Source of the DNA: Nyssa sinensis | Lineage: Eukaryota > Streptophyta > Magnoliopsida > Cornales > Nyssaceae | DNA: 64,000 nucleotides | Direction: 5' to 3' | Assembly: GCA_008638375.1 (NCBI GenBank) | Contig: CM018031.1 | Location: forward strand, 3,992,562-4,056,561 | Shown here: one piece after another, positions 1 through 11,541 of the stretch | Numbering within the stretch: position 1 is the stretch's first letter | Layout: each line of letters opens with the position of its first letter | Program-made: the position numbers and the translations under genes | The notes under the pieces: generated by a model | What the model was told of the DNA's origin: nothing | The model's database searches: none | Seen by the model: only the letters and a program-made list of their open reading frames with translations

Positions 1-1450
1 TTTTTTTTAACTTCTTTTCAAGTCGCTGAAATTTTGTTGGCTTGGGCGGCTGAGGCGTTGGCGAGAGAAGAAAAGTCAATGCCCAGAAGTTTCTTTTTTT
101 TTTTAACGTCTAAGACTCAAAAATCAAAAGGAAGCGAAAGTGAAAAAGAAAGATAAAAATCAAAAAGGAGTTGCGCAAGAGGAAAAGAAAGACAAAAAGT
201 GAAGAAGAAAAAAAAAAAAAAAAGGTGAAACGGCTGGGCTGTAGTGGGCAAAAGTGAAAAGCAGAAAAAGACAAAAACAATAAAAGGATAGAGAAGCGGC
301 TGCGCAAGGCGCTGGGCAAGAAAAAACAGCGTGAAGCAACGAAGCTTGAATTTTTTTTTTTTTTTGTGTACAGAACGTGGACTGCGTACTGGAGAAGAAG
401 AAACAAGAAGAAAACGAAACAGCGACGCAGAGTATTTTTTTTTTTTTCAGGGATAATAATCTAATGCAAGAATTAAAAAGGATAGATTAGACCTGATTTG
501 TAGTCTGAGCTCTGATACCAAATGATGTGAACCTTGCCAAGAAATAACGAGACCGGACAACGAAAAAGGAGAATCCAAGATCGTTCTACAATCAGATTTG
601 AATGAAAGACCTCGACCCGTTGTTTACGACAAACAAGAACCTCGGTATATATGACCTCAACCCGTTGTTTAGTGCGAAACAAGAAACTCGGTATAAGGAA
701 GACGCCACAAACGGTGGAGGAGATCCGTTTGATAAGTCGTTGGTGAATGCCACGAAAAATTTCGATAAGTTCAGATAATTCTTCAAAGAACCGTAGAAAA
801 AATACTCTCACAATTTTACTGAATCATTGATTATCTGCCAAATGCGGCTACAAGTTATTTTTAAAACATTGTACGAAACCCTAGGGCTGAATAAGGCCTA
901 CATTAAATAAAAGATATGGGCTAAACATTTTCAGGTTCAAAACATCCTAAACTACCAACTAAAATAATGAAAGAAACTCACTAATTAAGTTAGAATTTCG
1001 CGCAGCCAAAAACGTCATCAGTGCAGGTATAACAACTTCAAACCCGATTTCGACCTTGATAAAGCCCAAATCTCATAAAACTCAAAACATAAAAGTTGTG
1101 AAAATATTCCTTGGCTTTCCATAGAATCTTGAATCATCTCAATTGGAGCTCGGATGAGAGAGTTATGCTTAGATTACGAAGCGACGTTGAAACTATACGA
1201 AAATCGCCCAATTAGCGTTTTTGCCAATTTAAGCTTAGCCTTGGCCAGGTTCTTCTTGAACTTGAATCATGTTGATGAATCTTTGGTGCCCACGTGGTCC
1301 ATGCTCAATGGGCCTCCACGAATTTGCTTGGGTCCATGCCTCTTGAATCAATCCGTTGAGTACATCCTTAAACTTCCTTGCTCGTGCTCTCGTAACCGGC
1401 CCAATTGGGACTTGAACTAGATCCCTTGAAGTTGTGCTATGATTTGCATC
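1..1450 (-). mobile_element. Ty3/gypsy retrotransposon relic (pol end - LTR - PBS - leader)
   Basis: Read on the minus strand, 1440-1235 encodes a piece containing GPVTRARARKFKDVLNGLIQ followed shortly by HQRFINMIQVQ, which I recognise as the extreme C-terminus of plant Ty3/gypsy polyproteins. Further along, at about 527-505 on the same strand, lies TGGTATCAGAGC, the usual primer-binding site complementary to the 3' end of initiator tRNA-Met, preceded by an LTR-like end (TTCACATCA). The DNA between them (roughly 530-1150) is therefore the likely LTR, although I could not fix its 5' edge or a polypurine tract. 1-500 would be the untranslated leader of a further internal region running off the window. 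The LTR contains two near copies of a 45-bp unit at about 601-690. Not intact; no long gag-pol ORF is present. Confidence 0.6.
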
Positions 1451-1474
1451 AACATAGGAAGTAGTGGTGATGGT

Positions 1475-4400
1475 TGTAACACCCTGACCCGAGTTAGTGG
1501 GACCGCCCGAGTTAGACAGTACCCGACCTGGGTTGAACCGTGTCATGACATGTAATCCCAAAAATTTAAAGTTACAAGTCAATCAAAATATTAAATTGTT
1601 TAAGATATTGGAATAATAACTGAAGGTCAAGAATAAAGTTTAAAATTGGTGAGTAATATTAAATTGACCAATAAGGCTCAAAAGTTGAAAATGGCCAAAA
1701 TGATTCGATTATGAAACTGAATTGAGAAAAAATAAATAAAAATGAAAGAATAAGATAAAAATAATAATAATAATAAATAGAATATATATATATATATATA
1801 AGAAAATAAAACAAAAAGGAAAGAGGGAACCCCACCAACCGAATGACCTGCAAATGTATATATATACATCCATATATATATGTACACGTATATATACACC
1901 TAGGCTATTGTAGGTCATGAGTACACTAGGGGTTGAGTGTGCTGTACACACTACCTGTGTGTGTATGGGAAAATCTGAATTGAAAAGAAAAGAGAGAAAG
2001 AGTGGGTCGGGGTACTGTGTATAATGGTGTGTTGTGCATGCTGTGACAGTTCCTTGCACCACAGCTCCAACCAATGTAATCAAATGCAGTAACCAGTCAA
2101 GCATGATGACCGGTGTGTGATGATGGCATTTGGTTTATAATGGTATAACTGTGTGCATGTGGGTTTCGGCAAGGGAGATGGTGAGATAGAAGAGGGAAGA
2201 AGAAGAAAGGAAGGAGATGGTGGCTGCATGCAAACCGATCACCTAAGAGGAACCTGGTCGTGCATGCAACCAAGAGAGAGAGACAGTGGAAGAGAGAGAG
2301 GAACTGTTAGAGAGAGAAACTGAGACCTTTGAACTAGCAACAAAGAGGTAAACAAATCGAACCCTCCCCAACCTATTTCTATTTTTGATACATGTATGCA
2401 TGCTAGGTCATGTTTTTGTGTGATTTAAACCCAAAAAATGCTACGAAAACTCGAAACCGCCATTGATGGGTCTTGAGAATGAGTCTGTATTGACCAAAAC
2501 TAAATGAGTTTTGGCAAGTTGGGGCATGAACTAGGTGTTAGAAGGATTTCAAATCCACAAAAATTTTAACGAATGGATGCAAGACTAGAGAGAAAAATAA
2601 GGTTGCAGGTCACGGCCACCCAAACCCACTTTACCATTTGAACTCCAACCTTGGTATTTTTGAATGGAATATGAAACCCCATAGGAAGAGGGTCAAGACC
2701 CAACAAAAATCTTTCAAAACCATCAAGAAACGCAGTTGTACAACGGAGTTACAGTTGAGACAATAATGGAGTTCAACTGAACTCCATGGCTAGATTCAAG
2801 AACTCAAACCAACGTCAAAGCCTTCCCTTAACACCCAGTAAACGTTTCGCCCAAAAACAATGAAGAAATCAAGCTTCAAAACTCACGAAATTGAAGAAAA
2901 ACCCCTAGGGTTTCAGTCGAACAGTGACTGGCGTAGTGAAGAAGACTACCCTGTTCGGGTCATGTCACGACCCGTAACCCGGCTTATGCGGATTAAAGGT
3001 TCGTGATCGGCCACCGAGGCCTATTTCAATAATCACAATTCAATAATCACGATATTTTTCTAATAACCATTTACGCAGCGGAATATATATATATATATAT
3101 TTTTTTTTTTTCTTTCCTGTCTTCACAAAATAAGTTATATAACCAAATCGGTCGATTCAAATACTATCATCAAAGGTCGTAGTCTCCAAGTCAAGAGTTA
3201 GCATAACATTACACAACTTAATACACAAGATCCAAAATGTCTAATCTATCTTCGGTCGAGGACCCATCAAAAGAACTTGCTTCAACCCTTAAGCACTTAT
3301 CCTGCATCACCTGAAAGCAAGTTTGTCTAATCCTCACCTGAAAAATGTTAAGAGGATGGGGTGAGCTTCAACAAGCCCAATGAGTACTTCCATAACATGC
3401 CAAGGGTTTCAAAACTACTATGTAGTACAGTCTGAAATGCATATACTCATATGGAATTAAAATACGTCATATCAAGTACAACAGATCAGTGAATGGTATC
3501 AAAATCATTATCATAATCTCAGTTCAATCACATTCGTAAATCAAAATCGATAACAAAGCACAATAAAAATAATGATCCAATAAGTTGTTACTAAAAATTA
3601 GTATTATAATTCAAACAGGGTTCAAAGTCGTTTTCAAATTCAATAGTCATAGTTCAAAATCAACCTCATGGTTCGGTAACATAGTTCGATAACAAATTTC
3701 ATAGTCTGATAATCAAAATCATAATTCAATAGTTCTCAATTCAAGATTCAAGGTTCAATCATAGTTCACATTCGATATTCATAAAAGTTCAAATCAATAA
3801 AATTTATCTTCTATGGCCAGCAAATTAGCACCTCGCTGACTGAGATCACATTCAATAATACCACCAATATACCCCGTGGTTAGGGTTCAAATGCCAGCAA
3901 ATTAGAACCTCGCTGACTGAGATCAAATTCAATAGTACCACTCGTATACCCCATGGTTAGGGTTCGATAAAGTCACAATCTATTCGATAATGACAGATCA
4001 TAGAAGATTCAATTATTCAAAGCATCAAAATCATTTCCATAATCAATAACATCAATAACAATCTCAATCATTCTATTAAGAATATCATATTTAGCCTTTA
4101 ATCAAAACAATTTAAAGATTGGTGAGAACATTATTATAGTGTCACGAGCATTTTACAAACTGTCAGGAAGTAGCAATGTCAATAAATCATTCAAATCGAT
4201 TTCAAACAGAAGGATCTATTTTCAAATTATACAAGAGTTCGATATTTATATTTATAATAAAAACCCACCTCAACATGGTATGAAAATACTCACCTGAAGT
4301 CCCAAAAGCAATTTCCAAAAATCCTTCCTTAACGATGGTCCCTAAAATCACAATTCAAAACCTTATTACTTTCTTGTTCAAAGTATCACATAATTTAACT

Positions 4401-7400
4401 GTCAATTGAGAGCCCTCTCTATTCCAATTTCCTCATAAGGATGTCTCCGTTAGGTTCAAAGTGTCGAAGATAATTGGTTTAGGTTTTTCTAGATTTGAAT
4501 TTGCGTATCGGTAGTTTATTTTAAGTCTAGGGATATTTTTGTAATTTTATATTTTTACGTGTCATATTTTCGGTACTTCGTTTGCCAAAATGGACTCTAC
4601 CGTTGAGTCCGGATTGCCCGAAATAGTCAAAATGGACTACCTTTTATATTCAATTGTCCTTAGGTATCATTAGGGGTAAAATGGTAATTTCACATTTTAC
4701 GTATCTAAATTTTCGGGACTTAATTTCAAAAATCGGACTTCGCCATTGAGTCCGGAACGCCCAAAAACATTGGGTTACACTATTCTTTTATTTTATTTGG
4801 ACTTCGTTTGACTAATTTTGGCTTAGGGATGTTTTGGTAATTTTTCTAATTTAGAAAGGATTTTAAATTAATTTTTATTTAATTTTCTGGGTGCTTTTAT
4901 AATTAATCAAAAGCTGGGGGTCAAAAATGAAATTTCAGAAGGTTTTATAATAAATCAACCGGTTCAGTCAAGTTCCAACTGAACCGGCACTGGTTGGTCC
5001 CGAACCGACCGGTTCAATTGGACCGTGACGTCATCATGACGTCACAGTGATATCAGCAGCCCATTAACTAAAACGGTACCGTTCAGTATATAACAAGGAT
5101 CCGTTTTTGAATGGATCAGGTCCCGACCCGTGGCCGGACCACGACCCGACCCGACCCGTGAACAGGATTTTCTCTTCGTTTTTCCGGCTGAGCCTCCGGT
5201 CACCACTTCCGGCGCCGGTGGCCGGAAACTAAAATTTTTAATTTTTAAACTCCACTTTTCATCGTCGGTTTTCACTGATTTTCACATCAAAACATCCCTA
5301 AAACATTTTAAAACCCTTTTTACTTCGTTTTTGGTCCCTAAAACCGAGCTACAATGCATGAAGGTTGACAAACACCCATGGAGCCGCGACCTGCAAGTGG
5401 CCTTTTCTCCCTCATCTTGCGTCCGTTTGTTATCATTTTTGTGGATTTAAAACCCTTATGGCCCCTAGATCGCGCCCCTACCTTCCAAAACTCATTTAGT
5501 TTCAATCGGTCAAGACCCAAGTTTTGAAGCTCCGTTAATGGCAGCCATGGTGGTTATGATTTCCAAGCCCCCAAACTCGTTTATTTTGATTCTAATATGT
5601 TAGATTCATCACAATAGGGCCATGCATGCATTTTAAAAAAAGCCTAACAGTTCCAAAAAATGAGAATTTCTAGAGAGAGAAAATGGGTGGTTTGTGTTCT
5701 ATACCTTTAACAGTGGTGTTTCCCCCCTTTCTTGCTTGGATTTAGATCCTCCTTGGTTCTTCTTTAGTGACCAGTTGCATGCAATGGCAGTTCCCGCCTT
5801 CTCCTTCTTCTCCCTTCACTTTCTCTCTCTAACTCACTCTCTCTCTCTCTCTCTACTTTCTGATTTCGGATCTTGAGGTTACTCATACGCAACACTGACA
5901 ATTATACCACTTTATATTTTATTCTTTTCATTTTTAAAATCAATTCTTTGGATTGCATGAAAGGCCATTGGCCAATTTGGGTGGTGGGGCTCCATTTTAA
6001 TGTGTTTATATACATACCTATTGTAATATATTTCACAAGGAGTGGGGCAGCCCAAGTGGCTCTTCTTTTTGGGCCAAGGTATTTGCTTCTTTTTGGGTCA
6101 AGGGTTCAAAACCCATTGGCCTCAAATTTTGGCTTCCCCTTTTTTTTTTTTTTTTTTGTTATTTTTCCTTTATTCATATATTCATCTATTTATTCGTTTA
6201 TTATCGCTGTTGTTTATTTACTTATTTATTATTATTATTATTTTTCGATTTAATTTCATATAACATTTTTATTACGTTTCTTAAAATTTCTAATTCCCAA
6301 TTTCGTCACTAAATTTCCCGCTAATCCGGTCGGGGTGTTACAGGTCAGGTTTGGATCTGGGTTCAGGTCAGACCAACCGTATTAAAATGGATCCGAATAA
6401 GTGAGACGGCGTCGTTTCAATTAATGTGGCATGACGTCAGCATGATGTCATGCTCACACAATAACCGAACTGAATCCTTTGGCTTTTGACTAAACCGGAC
6501 CGGCCCAATTGGATTGGGACTGAACCGAACGGTTTACTTAATAGTTTTTGGAATTTTCACTTTGACCCCCCAACTTTCGAATAATTACACAATTACCCAG
6601 AAAATTAAATAAAAATTAATTTAAAACCCTTTTTAAATTTAAAAAATTTTCAAAACACCCCTAAGCCAAAAATTAGTCAAACGAAGTCCAAATAAAATAA
6701 AAGAATAGTGCAACCCAATGTTTTCAGGCATTCCGGACTCAACGGTGGAGTCTGATTTGTGAAATTAAGTCTCAAAAATTAAGACACGTGAAATATAAAA
6801 TTACCATTTTACCCCTAATGATACCCGGGGCCAATTGAATATAAAAGGTAGTCCATTTTGACTATTTTGGACAATCTGGACTCAATGGTAGAGTCCATTT
6901 TGGCAAACGAAGTACCAATAAATATGACACGTAAAAATATAAAATTACAAAAATGCCCTAGGCTTAAAATAAACTATAGATACACAAATTTAAATCTAGA
7001 AAAGTCTAAACCAACTATATTTGACAATTTGAACCTAACGGTGACATCTTTTTGGGAAAAATAAGGCCCGACAACAAACTAAAAAATGACCAATGAGTCC
7101 CTAAGACTTAATGAAGCTATAGAGAAAGGGTAATTGGAATAGAGAGGGATCTAGATTGATAGTTAAATTATGTGACACTTTGAACAAGAAAGTAACAGGA
7201 TTTTGAAATGTGATTTTAGGAACCTTCAACTAAAGGAAAGATTTTTGGAGTTAAGCTTTTGGAATTCAGGTGAGTGTTTCATACCATATTGAGGTAGACA
7301 TTTTCATTATAGGTATAAATATTGAACTCTTTTATGATATATCGACATATGAAGTCGTTTTCCTTTATAACCTTTGTTTAATGGTTATACTGTATACGTT

Positions 7401-8605
7401 TTGAATGACCTATTGACAACTATATTGTTTTCTTTGACTTAAGAAAATGTGTTTGTAAGATACTCAAATGTTATATGATCTTCTTACAAATGTTTGAACT
7501 GTTTTAACTAAATATCAAATAAAGAATTTTGATTTGAGTAATTGAACTGCTATTGATGATTATTGATTTTGGATATGATTTGGATATAATTTTGATGCTG
7601 TGAATAGAACACTCTTCTATAATTGGTCACTATCGAACCCTTCCCATAGGGTATATTGTGGTGAGCCGGTGTTGATACGGCATATCGAACTAGCTAGTCT
7701 ATCGATCTCAGTCAGCGAGGTACTAATTTGCTAGCCATAGAAGTGGAATATATAATTTTGAATATGAACCATGATTGAATATGATTTATCAAACCATAAT
7801 TTTGAATTATCGAACTATGATTTATCAAACCATGATATCGAATTATAATCTATCGAATTATGTTATCGAACTATGATTTATTGAACCAAGACTCATCGAA
7901 CTATGATTTATTGAACTATGATTTATCGAATTATGATATCAAACTATGATTTATTGAACTATGATTCATCGAACTATGATTTATTGAACTATGTTATTGA
8001 ACTGTGATTTTGATTTATTGAACTATGTTATTGATTATCGATTTACGATTATTGTTGAATTGAGATTTATTGGAAGTGAATTTGATACCGTTATCTTGTA
8101 CTATAAATTAAGATAACATATGATATCTGATCATTGACATTTCAGTACTGAATTATATAGTAGTTTTGAAACCCTTGGTATGTTATGGAATACTCACGAG
8201 TTGTTGAGCTCATAGGATTTTTATCTAATATATTTCAGGTGACAATATCGACAAAGAAATAGCAGGATTAGTCAGGATAATCGACAGCTCGTAAAGCTAT
8301 GAACTTTTGTATTAGGATTTGCTAGTTATGATGTAGTTGCTTTTGATAATTTTGGACTGTATATCAAATATGACATCAGCAGGTTTTGAAAAATTACATC
8401 ATGTACTTTCTGTAATTACTATGGAATGTATATATATAGATGATGGATGTTGACTAGTGTATTGACGCTTCCGCAATTGAAAAAGAAATTTATTCCGCTA
8501 CGTTTGATTAGATGGAAAAAAGAAAAGGATTGTGATCATTGAAAAAGGCCTCGGTGGCCGTTCACAAACCCTCGATCCCCATGGGCCGGATTTGGGGTCG
8601 TGACA
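1475..8605. mobile_element. Composite non-coding element with crossed inverted repeats (A-B-A'-B')
   Basis: Four blocks are visible: A (1475-2962), B (2963-about 5129), A' (about 5130-6342, inverted copy of A) and B' (6343-8605, inverted copy of B). A begins TGTAACACCCTGACC and A' ends GGTGTTACA; B begins TGTCACGACCC and B' ends GGGTCGTGACA. The outer ends therefore read TG...CA and are flanked by ATGGT (1470-1474) and ACGGT (8606-8610), a probable 5-bp target duplication with one mismatch, as LTR-type integrases make. Matches between arms run through their length, for example 2495-2620 with 5388-5515, 3345-3415 with 8155-8230, 4330-4440 with 7120-7240, and 4760-4900 with 6580-6720. No protein-coding region was found. 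The LTR-like ends suggest derivation from gypsy LTRs, but the arrangement is not that of a normal LTR element. Confidence 0.7.
3812..3965. repeat. Two-copy tandem repeat inside block B
   Basis: A unit of about 77 bp is repeated twice. Each copy contains a 'CCAGCAAATTAG' segment, 'CCTCGCTGACTGAGATCA' and a 'TACCCC.TGGTTAGGGTTC' segment. The matching part of the inverted block B' (about 7640-7745) has only one copy, so the duplication arose after the two arms were formed. Confidence 0.75.
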
Positions 8606-9297
8606 ACGGTGATTGAGTCATTGCTTGAGGTGTGGGTGGTGATGGGAGTGGATGCATTGCATGACTTGTAGTCCGGATGTGTGACTTGCATCACATTATG
8701 GAATTGAGGATGGTATTCAAAAACTGATGAACCATAAACATAAAATTTGTTAGGCTAGGGCATAGTTAAAACCATTAGAAGCAAGTGGATCAAATGGTCT
8801 CACACATTAGTAACAATAAATAGGATGACTAAAAAGATAATATCCAGCTCAACATCTTAGCCACCATATGTCCTCATGCCCAACATGCTCACATGAAAAC
8901 CACATACACCTTAAAAATGCCTAAGCAATTAGTGGCCTTACATAATGTGTGAGAGATACGATAAATATCTTCCCCTCATTCTAAGCAACCAGATGTGAAA
9001 AGGACTAACTTAGTACACAAGGCTCCCATGAGAATGATTAGATGTACACAATCTTACCTTCGCAAGCAGAGGTTATTTTTGTGACTTGAATATGTGACTT
9101 TCAAGTTAAAATGGAGCAACCTTATGTACTAGTACTTTGGATATGTCCTATCACTACCTCAACAAGGATGTTGTAGAGATAGAAATTTTACTAACGTTGG
9201 TCCACCGAAAAAGGAAACAATAATTCAAGAAAGGACATGGCTTGAATTGAACTACTAAGGTAGTTCGCAGATAGATAAGGATAAGATAAGAGAATCA
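8606..9297 (-). pseudogene. Duplicated fragment of the phytocyanin gene (3' part of intron and start of exon 2)
   Basis: This stretch is nearly identical, by eye above 95 percent, to 14048-14741 and lies in the same orientation. It carries 118 bp of phytocyanin exon 2 (8606-8723), still with the CAG acceptor complement at 8724-8726, followed by about 570 bp of intron sequence. It stops where the composite element begins. A further 19-bp match to the same exon (1452-1470 with 14017-14035) lies on the far side of the element, so the copy was cut in two by the insertion. It keeps intron sequence, so this is a genomic duplication and not a retrocopy. It cannot encode a working protein because exon 1 and the copper-binding half of exon 2 are absent. 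Confidence 0.85.
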
Positions 9298-10825
9298 TGT
9301 GTTGGGGACAATAAAGGGAAATTAAACAAATTACACATCTTTTTCTAGTGGAGAGAGTGAGAGTAGAATCATGACCTTCTCCTTGAGAGAAACATTTAAG
9401 TTCACATGTGTTGTGTTTAACATCATATTATTATACAGTCAATTTCAAGCCGAGATAAGAAGAAAAGTTACGTTAGGTAGCTAACAAGCAATAGTGAATC
9501 CAGAAATACCACTAGGAATGGAAACAAGACGAGTTTGGATCGGAGTGGGCTTCCCCGACCCCAACCCCGTTTATATTCCCCGTCCCGTTTAAAGATTTAC
9601 CCCGATTTCGACCCTATTTTTATTCTTCGACTCTACTCCTTCCCGCCCTGAACCCCAATATATATATTAGTAAGTTAAAACTTTTATTTTGATAAGTAAA
9701 TTAAATTTTTATTGTCAAAATAATTAATACAAAAAAATATATATAATTGTGATATAAAAAATCTTAAAACTAATTTTATATAGTGTTGTTAATAGTAAAT
9801 ATAGTGTGTAAGAATAAATAAATAAAATTAATATATAATCAGAGCGGGATGATCATTTCCCAAATCCATCCAAAACTTGACGAAGTTTTAAAGGTCATCG
9901 ACTCCGATTCCGATCTCATTTATAAGCACACCATACCCATCCTGTTAGGGACGAGACGGGACAGCTCCCTGACAAGTTATGGCTATTTTTTTCAAAATTT
10001 AAATCAAAATCATTAAGAACTCTCTCTAACTTTTACTCATACTTGTATAAAATTGAATTACTTTTAAACTTTTAATCAAATTTATAAAATATTATTCATA
10101 AACTTAAATTACTATTCAAAACAAAATTTAAAAATTTTGGAACAATACGGAAATTATTTTTAAAAAAGTTTGAATAAATTTTTTTAATGATCATTAAAGA
10201 GCTCCGTATCAAAAGAACTTTTACAGTAATTCGAGTAAAAAATTAAGCAAGCATTGGAAATGGATTAAAGTCATAAGCGTTGGCAATTTTCAATCGCTTC
10301 TAACTCAGTATTTTTTCTTCTTCATTTTTTTTTTTTTTTTTGTTGAGTTGGTTGTTTAGTTATTTTAGTACAGAGGATTCAAAATTTTTGTCTTGATTTC
10401 TGTGTGGGGCCAAATTTCATAAAAGAAATTTCATTTACTCATTAATGTTTAAAAAAGCAAGTAATTAAGGTGTGTTTGACTAATTAAAAAATGAAGAATT
10501 TTTGTCAATGAAGATCCTACTTGTAAGAAACTAAGTACAACATTTCTCCTAAAAGCAGGCATTAACACATCCTCGTCCTTGTAAATTCCAAGAAGCAAAA
10601 ATGTTTTGGTCATCCTTTCATCCCAACAGCTTCCCTAAATTAAGAAACTCCCAAATTAGTAAAATAAGTCACTACAAATATCCACATCTCCCAACACAAA
10701 TCTTTACCTCTTATTTTCATACCCAACAAAGTGGAGAGCAATAGTGAAAAAACATCCCTATCCCATTTCTGCATTATTTATTTTTTTATTTTCTAAAGTG
10801 AATACAATACTTTCCAGAAGCAAAA
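9298..10825. other. Intergenic region upstream of the STP8-like gene
   Basis: No gene is seen. It holds a diverged copy of a hAT-type element (9513-about 9985), AT-rich simple sequence, and the presumed promoter and 5' UTR of the hexose transporter that starts at 10826. I could not fix a transcription start. Confidence 0.5.
9513..9985 (-). mobile_element. Diverged copy of the 500-bp hAT-type element
   Basis: This region aligns, in opposite orientation, with the 36457-36956 element. It starts TAGGAATGGAAAC (compare TAGGAATGATAAC at the end of the other copy), has the same GC-rich ends (CCCCGACCCC and GGGACGAGACGGGACAG) and the same AT-rich middle with 'TTATTTTGATAAGTAAATTAA'. The distal terminus is decayed and no target duplication survives. 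Confidence 0.65.
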
Positions 10826-11509
10826 ATGGGAAGCAGTAGCTTTGACAATCCCACACATTTCAGATCAAAGATCACAGTTTATGTGTTGGCATGTTGGATT
10901 TTTGCAGCATTTGGAGGCCTAATGTTTGGTTATGATATTGGAATTTCCGGTATCTATGTTTTTATCAATATATAAACTCCAATTTTTTTGGATTATAATT
11001 TGATAACATGGAGTTCCATTAGCATGTATACGGGATCTATGAAACTTACACTCACCTGCGTTTGCAATTAAATTACATCATAGAAGTCTATTTCATAAGA
11101 TTATCCCATATAATTTCTTTAGCATTAATTCATGAGATTAGCACATGATCAAATGTCTCTGTCTTTGATTGTTTGTGTTTTAGGTGGAGTGACAGCCATG
11201 GATGATTTCTTGATTAAATTCTTTCCGGCTGTTCATGAAAGGAAATTGCATGCAAAGGAAAACAACTACTGCAAATATGATGATCAAACTCTTCAGCTTT
11301 TCACGTCTTCTCTGTACCTTGCTGCTCTTGTAGCAAGCTTTGGTGCATCAAAGGCATGCTCTGTACTTGGTAGGCAACCAACAATTCTACTCGCCTCGGC
11401 CTTTTTCTTGTTTGGAGCTGCTTTCAGCTGTGCAGCTTCACAAAAATGGATGCTGATTCTTGGAAGGATTCTTTTTGGCATTGGAGTTGGATTCGGCAAT
11501 GAGGTATGG

Positions 11510-11541
<32 letters not shown>

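Noticed and set aside
110..406. 98-residue minus-strand frame
   Set aside because: Low-complexity Phe/Leu/Ser product of A-rich leader sequence in the gypsy relic; no domain.
5042..5450. Overlapping frames of 77-106 residues at the B/A' junction
   Set aside because: They lie in the non-coding composite element and are not preserved in the matching arm near 2850-2960.
1475..6342. Reading 1475-6342 (TGTAACACC...GGTGTTACA) as one giant solo LTR
   Set aside because: The ends fit, but the interior is an inverted copy of its own first part with block B inserted, and the target-duplication-like flanks lie at 1470-1474 and 8606-8610, not at 6343.
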